Part shown: in pieces, positions 42,898 to 54,199 of the stretch
Layout: every line of letters starts with the position of its first letter
Position numbering within the stretch: the stretch's first letter is position 1
Assembly (NCBI GenBank): GCA_009780175.1
Contig: WRAO01000004.1
Coordinates: 50,968-114,967, forward strand
Direction of reading: 5' to 3'
Source of the DNA: Oscillospiraceae bacterium
GTDB taxonomy: Bacteria > Bacillota > Clostridia > Oscillospirales > Oscillospiraceae
Length of the DNA: 64,000 nucleotides
Notes under the pieces: model-generated
Seen by the model: only the letters and a program-made list of their open reading frames with translations
What the model was told of the DNA's origin: nothing
The model's database searches: none
Program-made: the position numbers and the translations under genes

Positions 42898-44809
42898 ATT
42901 CCACCAAAACCCAAACATCATATCCGCCCAACGCATTCGCCTCCACCGTATAGGGGAACCCAAATCCCTTTTCCAGTACCTCGACCGGCAGATAGGCCCA
43001 GCCCATGAGTTGCAGGATAGGAGCGGACAACCAAACCGACTCCTCTAAATTGCCGTGTAGGTAGATGTGGCTTGCGACGCCAGGGTGCGAAAACAGCAAG
43101 ACGCCATCTCGCATAAACCGCCCCGGATCAGGCCCGCCCACCCACGCGCTCGTAAATGCGCTATCGCCCACCTGATCGAGCCATGTCACGAGCCTTTGAG
43201 ACTGCAAATATAAAGCCCCGTCACGCCGGATGAGCAGATTCGGAGATTCGACTTGCTGTCCGTTGAGAAACAGACGATAGCTGCGGCTGTCCGCAAGTAC
43301 GATCAGGTCCAGAGCGTCCGAAATCCTGTAATACTGCATGTAGAACATCATGTACCACGAGGAGAGAGAACGCGGCCTCTGCTCAAACGCAAAATCAATA
43401 TTGGGCAGGGGCGCAAAAAAGACCTCTTCCGCTACCGGGGTCTGATGCTCCCGCATCGCAGTCACCATTGCGACCCGCTGCAACTGTACCTCGCGGTTTT
43501 GCACGTAGCCATGCAGTGTGGCTCCATATTGATAGAGGCCAAACAGGCACAGAAGCACAAATCCGACCGCGAAGATATGCCGCTTCGCGACATTGAGGTG
43601 CGTCTTACTGAATTCCAGATGCGTTGCGACGGTAGCGAGCAAAATCACAATTGCCGGCAATAAGGCGACCAAAGACCCGAAATACATCCGATTAAAATGC
43701 ACGTCCGCCATCGCCGAGACGACCTGTCCTGCACCGGCGGCCAGGAAAAAGGCCAGCGGCGCAATTTGTCCGGTGTGAAAGAAAAAGAGGAGCAATACAT
43801 AAGCAACCGCGCCAATTGCGGCGGCGCAGCTAAAGAGGAAAACAAAGGCCATTCGCGGCTCCCCGCGCCAACTGGCGTCATTTATGAGGAGCAGGACGAG
43901 GAAAACAAACAGTGCAAGCAAAGCGCCCCCATCTAAGAGCAGACGCCACCGCTTTGAGCGGTGGCGCGCCCAAAACAGATAGAGCAACACTGCGATCACA
44001 GACACCGTAAACAGGAGGATCACAAACCGCGAGACAGGGGAGGTAAAGAAATACAAAAACGTACGCGCTAAACTGGAAGGACTGAGGGGAACGCCCTCGA
44101 ATCCATGCCTATTTTGAAGACCCGGCGCAAACACCACCGTCATCATGCCGAGTGTGGCCGTACCAAGAGAAACAAGATGTACCCAGGTGACGGATCCTTT
44201 TTTGAGCAACAAATGTGCCCCGAAACAAGCGAAAAGCGCAACGCCGAACATCAGCCCAATCTGCTCCATCGTCGCGGCGGCAAGAAAGGTCAAAAGCGGG
44301 AGCGCCTTCATTTTTCGCTCGGGTGCCGCTAATTCCTTGGCAAAGAAGTGATATCCCAAGAAAAACATCAGCATGGGGTATAGATAATTGAGCGCGCCGC
44401 TCAGCCAAAAGAATGTCTCCCGCGTGAGTGCGATAGGGAGGGAGAGAAACAAGGCCGCCGTGCTGACAAGCACAATCGTCCATTTAGAGCGTTCCTGTGC
44501 GCTGTCTATCCCAAGCGGTAGACTCGCGCACTTTGCGGCGAAGAAGATGGCTCCAAAAAGAAGAAATGGATTGACAATTCGCCAGAGGTAGACGTCAAAA
44601 TACAAAAGCCCTGTGCTGAAAATATGCACCAAGACACGTCCGTTGGTAAACTGATAATGCGCAATGTGGAAGTCGATGAAGGAGCGGAGGCTGCCTTGGG
44701 CGACAACGCCGTAATAGAAATCGTCCTCATAGAGAAACACAAACTGATGCAGCAGGAGAAACGCGGCGAGAAAGCCGATCGGCAATAGAAATGGTTTCAG
44801 TTTCGCCAT
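42896..44809 (-). CDS. Polytopic membrane protein, DUF6056-like
   Basis: A 637-residue protein with a dozen or so hydrophobic segments over residues 1-430 and a soluble C-terminal domain of about 200 residues. An acidic motif FLYEDDFYYG follows the first helix, as in GT-C-type glycosyltransferases, and FWLSGALNYLYPML lies near residue 125; together these resemble the DUF6056 family. It may transfer lipid-linked sugars at the outer face, though catalytic evidence is weak. ATG 44809 has GGAGGG about 6 bases upstream. It lies next to a GT2/GtrA pair, which fits cell-surface glycosylation. Confidence 0.7.
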   Translation of the reverse strand: MAKLKPFLLPIGFLAAFLLLHQFVFLYEDDFYYGVVAQGSLRSFIDFHIAHYQFTNGRVLVHIFSTGLLYFDVYLWRIVNPFLLFGAIFFAAKCASLPLGIDSAQERSKWTIVLVSTAALFLSLPIALTRETFFWLSGALNYLYPMLMFFLGYHFFAKELAAPERKMKALPLLTFLAAATMEQIGLMFGVALFACFGAHLLLKKGSVTWVHLVSLGTATLGMMTVVFAPGLQNRHGFEGVPLSPSSLARTFLYFFTSPVSRFVILLFTVSVIAVLLYLFWARHRSKRWRLLLDGGALLALFVFLVLLLINDASWRGEPRMAFVFLFSCAAAIGAVAYVLLLFFFHTGQIAPLAFFLAAGAGQVVSAMADVHFNRMYFGSLVALLPAIVILLATVATHLEFSKTHLNVAKRHIFAVGFVLLCLFGLYQYGATLHGYVQNREVQLQRVAMVTAMREHQTPVAEEVFFAPLPNIDFAFEQRPRSLSSWYMMFYMQYYRISDALDLIVLADSRSYRLFLNGQQVESPNLLIRRDGALYLQSQRLVTWLDQVGDSAFTSAWVGGPDPGRFMRDGVLLFSHPGVASHIYLHGNLEESVWLSAPILQLMGWAYLPVEVLEKGFGFPYTVEANALGGYDVWVLVE

Positions 44810-44907
44810 GCTTGTCCCTCCGTTTCTTATATAGACTTTGTGCCCGGTCATTATACCCAAAATGACGAATAAGGTCAACCATGCCGGGGATAGAAACGGC
44901 ATCGCTG

Positions 44908-44936
44908 TTGTATTTTGACAAGATTTATGCTATGCT
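44908..44936 (+). promoter_or_regulatory. Promoter of the GT2-gtrA pair
   Basis: TTGTAT (44908-44913), 17 bases, TATGCT (44931-44936). It reads towards the glycosyltransferase gene 55 bases downstream. Confidence 0.5.
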
Positions 44937-44990
44937 AGCCGCAGAGAAAGCATGTCCATTATGGAAGATGCGGAGAGAGGACCCTGAGTC

Positions 44991-45932
44991 ATGCGTCATG
45001 ATTTGCAGAAAATAAGCCTTGTGGTGCCCTGCTACAACGAAGAGGAGAGTATCCCGCTCTTTTTGGAGCGGGCTTTGGCCGTTGCCGCCACGATGCAGCG
45101 CGTCACATTCGAGATTATCTTTATAGACGACGGCTCGAAGGACGGCACCCTCCAAGTGCTCCGCACTCTGCCGGACCTGCACCCCGAGGTGAAATATCTC
45201 TCCTTCTCCCGCAACTTCGGTAAAGAGGCCGCCCTGCTAGCCGGACTAGAAGCCTCCACCGGCGACTTCGTAGCCGTGATTGACGCCGATTTACAGCATC
45301 CACCCGAACTACTGCCCCAGATGTACCAAGGGATTGTAGAAGAGGGCTTCGACTGTGTCGCAACGAGACGGATCAGCAGAGCCGGGGAGCCGAAAATTCG
45401 CTCCTTTTTCTCCCGGCGATTCTATCGGCTGGTCAATCGCATCTCCGAGACGGAAATGGTAGACGGCGCCACAGACTATCGCCTGATGACGAGGCAAATG
45501 GTAGACGCCATCCTCGCGCTGAAAGAAAATAACCGTTTCTCCAAGGGCCTATTTAGCTGGGTCGGATTCTCCACGAAATGGATTCCCTTCGAAAACGTCC
45601 CCCGCGTTGCGGGAGAGACTAAGTGGAGCTTTTGGCAACTATTCATGTACTCGCTGGACGGGATCGTGGGCTTCTCCGTCAAGCCCCTCGCCATCGCCTC
45701 TCTGTTTGGGGTCCTGTTTTTCTTCCTCGCCATCCTCGGCGCGGTGCTCATCGCTGTGCGTTGGCTGATCTTCGGAGACCCCGTACAAGGCTGGGCCTCG
45801 ACGATCTGTCTCATTCTCTTCGTCAGCGGCACGCAACTGTTATGCACCGGTATTTTAGGACAATATATGGCGAAGACTTATCTGGAAACCAAAGCGCGGC
45901 CAGCCTATATTGTCAAAGAAGGAAAACCATGA
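44991..45932 (+). CDS. Family 2 glycosyltransferase, polyprenyl-phosphate glycosyltransferase type
   Basis: A 313-residue DPM1/GtrB-like enzyme. The GT2 domain has LVVPCYNEEESIP, FIDDGSKDGTL, YLSFSRNFGKEAALLAGL and the DXD motif VIDADLQHPPELLP; two C-terminal membrane helices (about 230-255 and 265-295) anchor it. It should load a sugar on undecaprenyl phosphate at the inner face. Its stop overlaps the start of gtrA (ATGA), and GtrA-type proteins are thought to flip the product. Confidence 0.93.
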   Translation: MRHDLQKISLVVPCYNEEESIPLFLERALAVAATMQRVTFEIIFIDDGSKDGTLQVLRTLPDLHPEVKYLSFSRNFGKEAALLAGLEASTGDFVAVIDADLQHPPELLPQMYQGIVEEGFDCVATRRISRAGEPKIRSFFSRRFYRLVNRISETEMVDGATDYRLMTRQMVDAILALKENNRFSKGLFSWVGFSTKWIPFENVPRVAGETKWSFWQLFMYSLDGIVGFSVKPLAIASLFGVLFFFLAILGAVLIAVRWLIFGDPVQGWASTICLILFVSGTQLLCTGILGQYMAKTYLETKARPAYIVKEGKP

Positions 45933-46351
45933 AATTCGTAAAGCGACTCCTCGAAAAAGCCCTCGTCCGCGAAGTGATTGTCTACGGATGTTTCGGCGTC
46001 CTCACCACTATCGTCGGCTTTGGTTCCTATGCGCTGTTCATCCACCTCGGGCTCAGCGTGGCGATTTCCAATACGCTATCACACCTGCTGGCGATTTTGT
46101 TCGCCTATGTGACCAATAAAATCTGGGTGTTCAAAGCCCGCGATTATTCGGCGAAGCAGATCGCGACGGAATTTTTCAAGTTCCTATCCAGCAGACTATT
46201 GGCCTTTGTGATCGACACGGCCTTGCTCATTCTGCTGGTCGATTTCCTCCACTATGATCCCATTTTATCAAAAGCGGCGACCTCTGTTGTCGTGGTGATT
46301 TTGAATTATTTTATGAGCAAGATGGTTGTGTTTCGGAAGAAGCAAGCTTAG
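45929..46351 (+). CDS. GtrA family membrane protein
   Basis: A 140-residue protein with four membrane helices. Family features are VIVYGCFGVLTTIVGFGSYALF, SNTLSHLLAILFAYVTNKIWVF and ILNYFMSKMVVFRKK at the end. GtrA proteins assist export or flipping of lipid-linked sugars. ATG 45929 overlaps the GT2 stop, with AAGGAAA upstream. Confidence 0.92.
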   Translation: MKFVKRLLEKALVREVIVYGCFGVLTTIVGFGSYALFIHLGLSVAISNTLSHLLAILFAYVTNKIWVFKARDYSAKQIATEFFKFLSSRLLAFVIDTALLILLVDFLHYDPILSKAATSVVVVILNYFMSKMVVFRKKQA

Positions 46352-46394
46352 ATGCGAGAGAGGAAAGACGGCAAACCCAGGCCGTACAGAGACA

Positions 46395-46431
46395 ATAAAG
46401 AAAGAAGCCGTCAACGAAAGTTGACGGCTTC
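46395..46431 (-). terminator. Intrinsic terminator of the BCCT gene
   Basis: GAAGCCGTCAAC (46404-46415) pairs with GTTGACGGCTTC (46420-46431) around a GAAA tetraloop. A T-rich run follows on the minus strand. Confidence 0.85.
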
Positions 46432-46449
46432 GCTGCTATTATGTAGCCC

Positions 46450-47994
46450 CTACTTCCCCGCCAAATACAGCCTCGCATCCTTAAAGAAACTCAGAATAAT
46501 AATAATAAAGATAAACCCAATCGGGAAGGCCGCGATAATCGCGACGGACATGAGACTATCAATGGCATTTTCCGCAAAGATCAATCCGATGGGGAAGACG
46601 ATGAACACACCGGCCCAGAACAGCTTGAGCGGCCGCGATGTCTCCGCGCTGTGCTCGAGGCTTTTATACGAATACTTGGCGACGACCATGGTCTTGGAGT
46701 CGAATGTAGTGGAATAGAACAGCACCATCATGACGATCAGCACGACGAGAAGCAGTTCCGTAAACGGCATGGTTTCAAATATTTGGATGATCGCGATACT
46801 CATGTCGTGCCCGGCGCTGACGGTACCAATGGCATCGACTGTTCCGGCAAGTTGTTGAGAGAAGCCGTAGTTGCCGAAAACGATGAAGGAGAGGAACGTG
46901 CCCGCAAGGCCGTATCCATAGCCGCCGATGATGACATTGCGGATCGTCCGGCCTCTGCTAATCATAGCGAGGAAGAAGGGCGTAGCCGCGCACCAGGCCA
47001 TCCAATAGGCCCAGAAGAAGATGGTCCAGTCTTGCACAAACCCGCTATATGGATAGGCTGCGGCGGAGGTGCGGAGTGGGTCCATCCAGGTGGCGAGGAC
47101 GATGAAGTTTTGGGTGAGCAGGCCGATCGAAGAGATGCCTGTTTCGATGATATACTGCGTCTGCCCACCAGCAAAAAGAAAGGTGACGAGGAGGAAGCCG
47201 AGGAGCGAGAAGGACACAGTAGCCGCAAAGATGATTCCCTTCATACCGCACAAAACCGTGATCGTATAGATCAGTGCGATGAAAATCAAGAGCCCAATGG
47301 TGAACCCAGCGGTGAGCGGTAGACCCGTAAGCTGGCTCAGTGCCGCTGCGACAAGCGGGGTAGCGAGCGAGAAGGTGGTGGCAGTTCCTGCCAAGAGCGC
47401 GCAAATCGCGATGAAGTCAATCACTTTTCCGGCAAAGCCGTCGATCCGATTGCCGAGCAGCGGGCGGCAAGCTTCGGAGAACTTCTGCTTGGTGGTCTTT
47501 CTGACATGGAGCATAAACCCAAAGGCCACCGCGAGGACGATATAAAAGCTCCAAGGGATCGGACCCCAGTGGAAGAGCGGCATCGTCGGCGCCCAATCTT
47601 GCACGGTGCCGAGTTGTTCGATACGGATCTCGTCCGCATAGAGCGCCCATTCGATGAAGGAGAAGAAGATCAGATCTGCCGCCATAACGCTGGTGAAGAC
47701 CATGGTGCCCCACTTGTAGCTGGAATACTCAGGTTTTTCGAGATTTCCCAGGCGAATCTGACCGTATCTGGAGAAGGCGATATACATGGTGGTCGCGAAG
47801 ACACCGAGGCCGAGCAAAATATAGAACCATCCGACATTGCCGATCAGAGCGCGAATGTTATCCGTAACTTCTGTGGAGCGATCCGGGAACAGGATGAAAA
47901 CAATGCAGAGGATGGTGACGACGAGAAGCGGGAGCAAAACGAGGGATAGATCGAGTTTCTTGAGGAGGCTCTTGATGCCTTCATTCCCTTGCAT
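46450..47994 (-). CDS. BCCT family betaine/carnitine/choline transporter
   Basis: A 514-residue transporter with 12 predicted membrane helices. The family signature region is clear: WTIFFWAYWMAWCAATPFFLAMISRGRTIRNVIIG near residue 310, and AFGFMLHVRKTT, PLLGNRIDGFAG and YSTTFDSKTMV fit the fold. It imports quaternary ammonium compounds with Na+ or protons, or as an antiporter. ATG 47994 has AAGAAGGA about 9 bases upstream; a frame open to 48039 lacks a site. It stands alone. The 280 bases between it and tRNA-Gly contain a CCCGGCT/AGCCGGG hairpin (about 48113-48138) and the tRNA promoter, no gene. Confidence 0.94.
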   Translation of the reverse strand: MQGNEGIKSLLKKLDLSLVLLPLLVVTILCIVFILFPDRSTEVTDNIRALIGNVGWFYILLGLGVFATTMYIAFSRYGQIRLGNLEKPEYSSYKWGTMVFTSVMAADLIFFSFIEWALYADEIRIEQLGTVQDWAPTMPLFHWGPIPWSFYIVLAVAFGFMLHVRKTTKQKFSEACRPLLGNRIDGFAGKVIDFIAICALLAGTATTFSLATPLVAAALSQLTGLPLTAGFTIGLLIFIALIYTITVLCGMKGIIFAATVSFSLLGFLLVTFLFAGGQTQYIIETGISSIGLLTQNFIVLATWMDPLRTSAAAYPYSGFVQDWTIFFWAYWMAWCAATPFFLAMISRGRTIRNVIIGGYGYGLAGTFLSFIVFGNYGFSQQLAGTVDAIGTVSAGHDMSIAIIQIFETMPFTELLLVVLIVMMVLFYSTTFDSKTMVVAKYSYKSLEHSAETSRPLKLFWAGVFIVFPIGLIFAENAIDSLMSVAIIAAFPIGFIFIIIILSFFKDARLYLAGK

Positions 47995-48233
47995 GACGCA
48001 ATCCTTCTTTCTTGGGCTATTAAATTTTGTTGGAGACACAGGATTTGTGCCTTAATTGCTTTAACATATCAAATTGCCCCAGATATAACAATGAGAGATA
48101 ACCAACATTATCCCGGCTTAGCGCGCCTGAGCCGGGAATAGGTAGGGCAATAGTCCCGATAACATAGAATAACTGCCAAATACTCGGTCTAACGGCGATT
48201 TCGCGATTGGGTCGCAATCGGGGTCGGTTTGTC

Positions 48234-48262
48234 TTGACAATTGGATTAGGCAGTGCTATAAT
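48234..48262 (+). promoter_or_regulatory. Consensus promoter of tRNA-Gly
   Basis: TTGACA (48234-48239), 17-base spacer, TATAAT (48257-48262): a perfect sigma-70-type promoter 14 bases before the tRNA. Confidence 0.92.
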
Positions 48263-48275
48263 TTCATGGTCCCAT

Positions 48276-48349
48276 GCGGGTGTAGTTCAATGGTAGAATG
48301 CCAGCCTTCCAAGCTGGTTACGCGGGTTCGATTCCCGCCACCCGCTCCA
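48276..48349 (+). tRNA. tRNA-Gly (anticodon TCC), CCA encoded
   Basis: The acceptor stem GCGGGTG/CACCCGC, D arm (TAGTTCAATGGTAGA), anticodon stem-loop CCAGC-CTTCCAA-GCTGG and T arm (GCGGGTTCGATTCCCGC) all fold normally. Discriminator T and an encoded CCA end the gene. It reads GGA/GGG codons. Confidence 0.97.
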
Positions 48350-48356
48350 ATGCTTG

Positions 48357-48472
48357 CTACCGGGGCAGCTCCATTCCGTTTCCGCCGTCGGGCTGTGCCC
48401 TCTGGCGAAAACTGCATTGCGCAACCCCGTCGCTGCGCTTCCGATTCGGGCGAAGACCCACCCGAATCGGGC
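48357..48472 (+). repeat. About 115-bp dispersed repeat, copy 1 (next to tRNA-Gly)
   Basis: Shared blocks with the inverted copy at 56303-56416 are CTACCGGG, CCGTTTCCGCC, TGGCGAAAACTGC and the run from CGCTTCCGATTCGGG to CCCGAATCGG. The 3' end forms a CCGATTCGGG/CCCGAATCGG hairpin. It starts 8 bases after the tRNA and carries no gene. The whole gap 48350-48683 holds this repeat, a GTAGGGGCG repeat and a terminator. Confidence 0.85.
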
Positions 48473-48577
48473 AAAGTCAAGAACATCCAAAACCGAACCC
48501 CATCCATGGGCTTCGGTTTTGTTTTTTGTATCGCGTACCAAAAACCCCATCAGAACCCGCCTGCCATCTTGCCCATT

Positions 48578-48601
48578 GTAGGGGCGATTCACGAATTGCC
48601 C
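48578..48601. repeat. Short palindromic intergenic repeat (GTAGGGGCGA family)
   Basis: GTAGGGGCGATTCACGAATT continues with GCCC; GGGCGATTC and GAATTGCCC form the stem. Confidence 0.7.
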
Positions 48602-48610
48602 GTGTTTTCT

Positions 48611-48668
48611 TGATAAAAACAAGTCCCTTAACATCCGTCGCGCTACGCGCACAGTGTTAAGGGACTTG
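48611..48668 (-). terminator. Intrinsic terminator of the Arc-like gene
   Basis: CAAGTCCCTTAACA (48620-48633) pairs with TGTTAAGGGACTTG (48655-48668). On the minus strand GTTTTTATC follows. Confidence 0.85.
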
Positions 48669-48683
48669 AATTTTCACCGTCTT

Positions 48684-48872
48684 TCAGCTGGGTTTATCCG
48701 CATCCAACTCTATTTTCCCATGCTCCTTCTCATACTTCGCAATAAACAATAACATGAGCTGGATAAGTTGGCTATTCGCAGAACGACCAGCATACCCGGC
48801 AGCATATCGAAATTTTGCCAGTATCTCAGCGTCAACCCTGAGGCTAAAGTTTTTTTCGTCTTCGCTTTTCAC
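48684..48872 (-). CDS. Arc-like ribbon-helix-helix DNA-binding protein
   Basis: A 62-residue protein. EKNFSLRVDAEILAKFRYAA is the RHH beta strand and first helix, followed by GRSANSQLIQLMLLFIAKYEKEHGKI, as in small Arc-type proteins common in Clostridia. It should bind DNA as a dimer of dimers. It starts with GTG 48872, with GGGGG about 8 bases upstream. It is divergent from the 87-residue gene at 48991 and may regulate it; a CAGGCCC/GGGCCTG dyad at 48940-48958 lies between them. Confidence 0.85.
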   Translation of the reverse strand: MKSEDEKNFSLRVDAEILAKFRYAAGYAGRSANSQLIQLMLLFIAKYEKEHGKIELDADKPS

Positions 48873-48990
48873 AATGCTACCCCCTAAAATAAAGCTATTT
48901 TGACTTCATTTTAGGCTCATACTATGATAAATACAAAAACAGGCCCAAAGCGGGCCTGCAATGGGCCCGAAAGTGAAAGGAGAAAACCAG

Positions 48991-49254
48991 ATGACTGCTG
49001 ATAAAAAAGACATATTAGCCCTCAAACTACAACTAGAACTCGAAAGCCCATCAGAGCTGTTCAGCCGCTCTTTCCTCGAAGATATCTATTCCGTCTTGAC
49101 CTTGAGTGAGTGGAGTGAAGACATGTTGCTCCGGCTCATCAAAACGCCCAACCTCTTACAAAAGGTTGGGCGGGTGCTGCACAACGACGATGTGTTTTCT
49201 GTCTTTTTTGAACAGAGAACACGAGAGTTGATCGTAGAACTCATAACAGAATAA
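48991..49254 (+). CDS. Small acidic protein of unknown function
   Basis: An 87-residue, mostly helical, acidic protein with no family I recognise (LQLELESPSELFSRSFLEDIY, then VFFEQRTRELIVELITE). AAAGGAG about 8 bases before the ATG supports translation. It is divergent from the Arc-like gene and convergent with ligA, 8 bases apart. Function unknown. Confidence 0.65.
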   Translation: MTADKKDILALKLQLELESPSELFSRSFLEDIYSVLTLSEWSEDMLLRLIKTPNLLQKVGRVLHNDDVFSVFFEQRTRELIVELITE

Positions 49255-49262
49255 GAGGATTC

Positions 49263-51994
<2,732 letters not shown>

Positions 51995-52042
51995 ATCGTC
52001 ACCCCCTCCGAACATCCTATGTCCGAAGGAGCCTGACCCATG

Positions 52043-53296
52043 TTACCCTTCCGTCAACATCTCCGCCGCCGCCAACACCCCCAGTTTCCCCGACGGGAAC
52101 GTCAACCCACCCTGCAAAAACGCGCAATACGGCTCCCTGAGCGGCGCATCTGCGGAAAGTTCGATTGTAGACCCCTGATGAAACGCCCCCGCCGCCATAA
52201 TCACAGGGCAATCATACCCCGGCATAGGCCCCGGTTCCGGGGTAACATACGCGTCCACCGGCGCGCCCTGCTGAATGCCCCGACAAAAGCGGATCAACTC
52301 CTCCGCCCGGTCAAACCGCAACATCTGCACAATATCCGTCCGCACCTCTTCCGGTGTAGGGTCCGCCTCGAACCCAAGCCCCTCCATCACGGCAGACGCA
52401 AACACCGCCGTCTTCAGCGCCTGAGCCACAGTGTGCGGTGCCAAAAACAGACCTTGATACAAAAGCCGCGTCTGCCCCAACGTCGCGCCGTATTCGCCGG
52501 AAAGCCCCGGCGCCGTCGCCCGATTCGCCGCCGCCCGCACAAGGTCCGCACGGCCCACAATATACCCCCCAGATGGCGCAAGCCCCCCGCCCGGATTCTT
52601 AATCAAACTCCCCGCAATCAGATCCGCTCCAACTTCAAGCGGCTCTCGTGTCTCGACAAACTCCCCATAACAGTTGTCCACAAAGATAGGCACCGCCGGA
52701 TTCACCGCCCGCACCGCCGCACAAACCGCGGCGATTTCGTCAATCGTCAGGCTTTTTCGCGTCGAATACCCCCGCGAACGTTGAATCGCGACCACGCCAA
52801 CAGTCGGGTTCTGCGCCGCAATCTGAATCGCCGCCAAATCAGGCGTACCGGCGGGGGAGGGGTCCACCTGTGCATAATCAATGCCATAATGCTTCATCGA
52901 CCCATGATGATCCCCCGTCAACCCAATGACCCCATGGAGCGTATCATAAGGCCTCCCCGTCACATACAACAGAGTCTGCCCCGGACGAAGCGCTCCAAAC
53001 AAGGCCGCCGTAATCGCGTGCGTCCCGCTCACCAACCCAATCCGCACAAACGCCGCCTCACCGCCAAACAGATCGGCATAGAGCGCATCCAACGTAGCCC
53101 GCCCCCGATCTCCAAGCCCATACCCCGTAGTCTCCGCAAAATGCCCCTCCGACACCCGATGCCGATGAAAGGCCTCCAACACCTTCTGCGTATTGACCTC
53201 CGCGATTCGATCAATCCGCGCAAAAGCCTCACCACACCGAGCGAGGGCCGCCTGCTCCAACTCCCGCACCCGCTCAGAAAAAGAAAATACACTCAT
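52043..53296 (-). CDS. Methionine gamma-lyase family (YnbB-like) PLP protein
   Basis: A 417-residue PLP-dependent protein of the 'aluminium resistance'/methionine gamma-lyase-like family. It has FAETTGYGLGDRGRATLDALYADLFG, VRIGLVSGTHAI, DNCYGEFVETREPLEVGADLIAGSLIKNPGGG with the PLP Lys in SLIKNPGGG, and a conserved C-terminal VDAYVTPEPGPMPGYDCPVIMAAG. The true reaction of this family is uncertain. ATG 53296 has AAGGAGA 7-8 bases upstream. It lies between yunB and a low-GC orphan. Confidence 0.9.
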   Translation of the reverse strand: MSVFSFSERVRELEQAALARCGEAFARIDRIAEVNTQKVLEAFHRHRVSEGHFAETTGYGLGDRGRATLDALYADLFGGEAAFVRIGLVSGTHAITAALFGALRPGQTLLYVTGRPYDTLHGVIGLTGDHHGSMKHYGIDYAQVDPSPAGTPDLAAIQIAAQNPTVGVVAIQRSRGYSTRKSLTIDEIAAVCAAVRAVNPAVPIFVDNCYGEFVETREPLEVGADLIAGSLIKNPGGGLAPSGGYIVGRADLVRAAANRATAPGLSGEYGATLGQTRLLYQGLFLAPHTVAQALKTAVFASAVMEGLGFEADPTPEEVRTDIVQMLRFDRAEELIRFCRGIQQGAPVDAYVTPEPGPMPGYDCPVIMAAGAFHQGSTIELSADAPLREPYCAFLQGGLTFPSGKLGVLAAAEMLTEG

Positions 53297-53331
53297 CTTG
53301 TGTCTCCTTTGTAAAAAACGCGATACTTCCA

Positions 53332-54135
53332 TCAGCCTCTTAAAAAGACTAACTCATTAAATATATCGCTGCCTTGTATGTAAATTCGTGTGTGCCCGCG
53401 TCCTTCCTCGGCAAACACAGAAATCCAGTAGAAAGGAGTTTCCGTTTGGCCACGGTGTGCAAGCGGCGCCTCGGATAGTAAGCTCCGTATTTCTTGATAT
53501 TGTGCGTCTGTAATCGTAATGCGTGTGCCTTCTCGTCTCCAGAGGTTATCTGTAAATAGGATCATGACGGTATTTCTCATAGGATTTCTCGTCAAGATCA
53601 CAAACTCCGCTTCCTCTTCCTGGCGTCGTCCAATGATAATTTCAGAAACAGGCAACTCAACCCAATTTAATTCTTCTTGCAACGGGAAGCTAACGCTATC
53701 TGTAGCCGTGCTTATTAGAAGACCGTCTGCATCAATTGCTACGTTTCGCGGAGCAAATTCCGATGAGTCTCGGAAATTTAGCCTTTGGGTCGAATGCAAA
53801 AAAATGCCATGCCGTTCATGATAAATGGCGTGTGACCCAAAGTGCTCTACCACAACAAATCTTCGGCTGGTGATAGGGTCACTAAACTCGTGCACAGTTC
53901 GCAACCAAAAATGCCCCCAAAAAATCATGGCAACAACTAAAATCAAAAGGGCAAAGATTAAGGCTTTAAATCTAAATTTCAATTTGCTGAACTGAAGAAA
54001 AAATATAGGAGTGATGAGTAGCCAAAACCATTCACGACCAAATAAGCCCATCACATAAATGGGAGAAGCAATTGCGACAAGCGCAAGGAGAGCAAGTGCA
54101 ATTGATATGCCATTTCTTCGTCCCAGCTTTTTCAT
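53332..54135 (-). CDS. Low-GC orphan membrane-anchored protein
   Basis: A 267-residue protein of unknown family. Three N-terminal hydrophobic segments (about 8-30, 34-50 and 58-82) are followed by a soluble beta-rich domain. Composition is much more AT-rich than the flanking genes. The start is unclear: ATG 54135 has a weak site, and TTG codons at 54144 and 54156 are alternatives. It lies between genes of ordinary composition with no mobile element nearby. It is similar in style (size, membrane anchor, low GC) to the orphan at 24211, but I see no clear sequence similarity. Confidence 0.55.
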   Translation of the reverse strand: MKKLGRRNGISIALALLALVAIASPIYVMGLFGREWFWLLITPIFFLQFSKLKFRFKALIFALLILVVAMIFWGHFWLRTVHEFSDPITSRRFVVVEHFGSHAIYHERHGIFLHSTQRLNFRDSSEFAPRNVAIDADGLLISTATDSVSFPLQEELNWVELPVSEIIIGRRQEEEAEFVILTRNPMRNTVMILFTDNLWRREGTRITITDAQYQEIRSLLSEAPLAHRGQTETPFYWISVFAEEGRGHTRIYIQGSDIFNELVFLRG

Positions 54136-54199
54136 TTTTTCCAATCGGCGTTCCAACTCCTAATATAAACTCCCCACATCGCAACTCCCACAAAATCTC

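Noticed and set aside
48276..48349. tRNA-Gly as attachment site of an integrated element
   Set aside because: No integrase gene and no second copy of the tRNA 3' end were seen in the window.
48961..48990. Earlier ATG at 48961 as start of the 87-residue protein
   Set aside because: It lacks a ribosome binding site and overlaps the hairpin region, whereas ATG 48991 has AAAGGAG at good distance.
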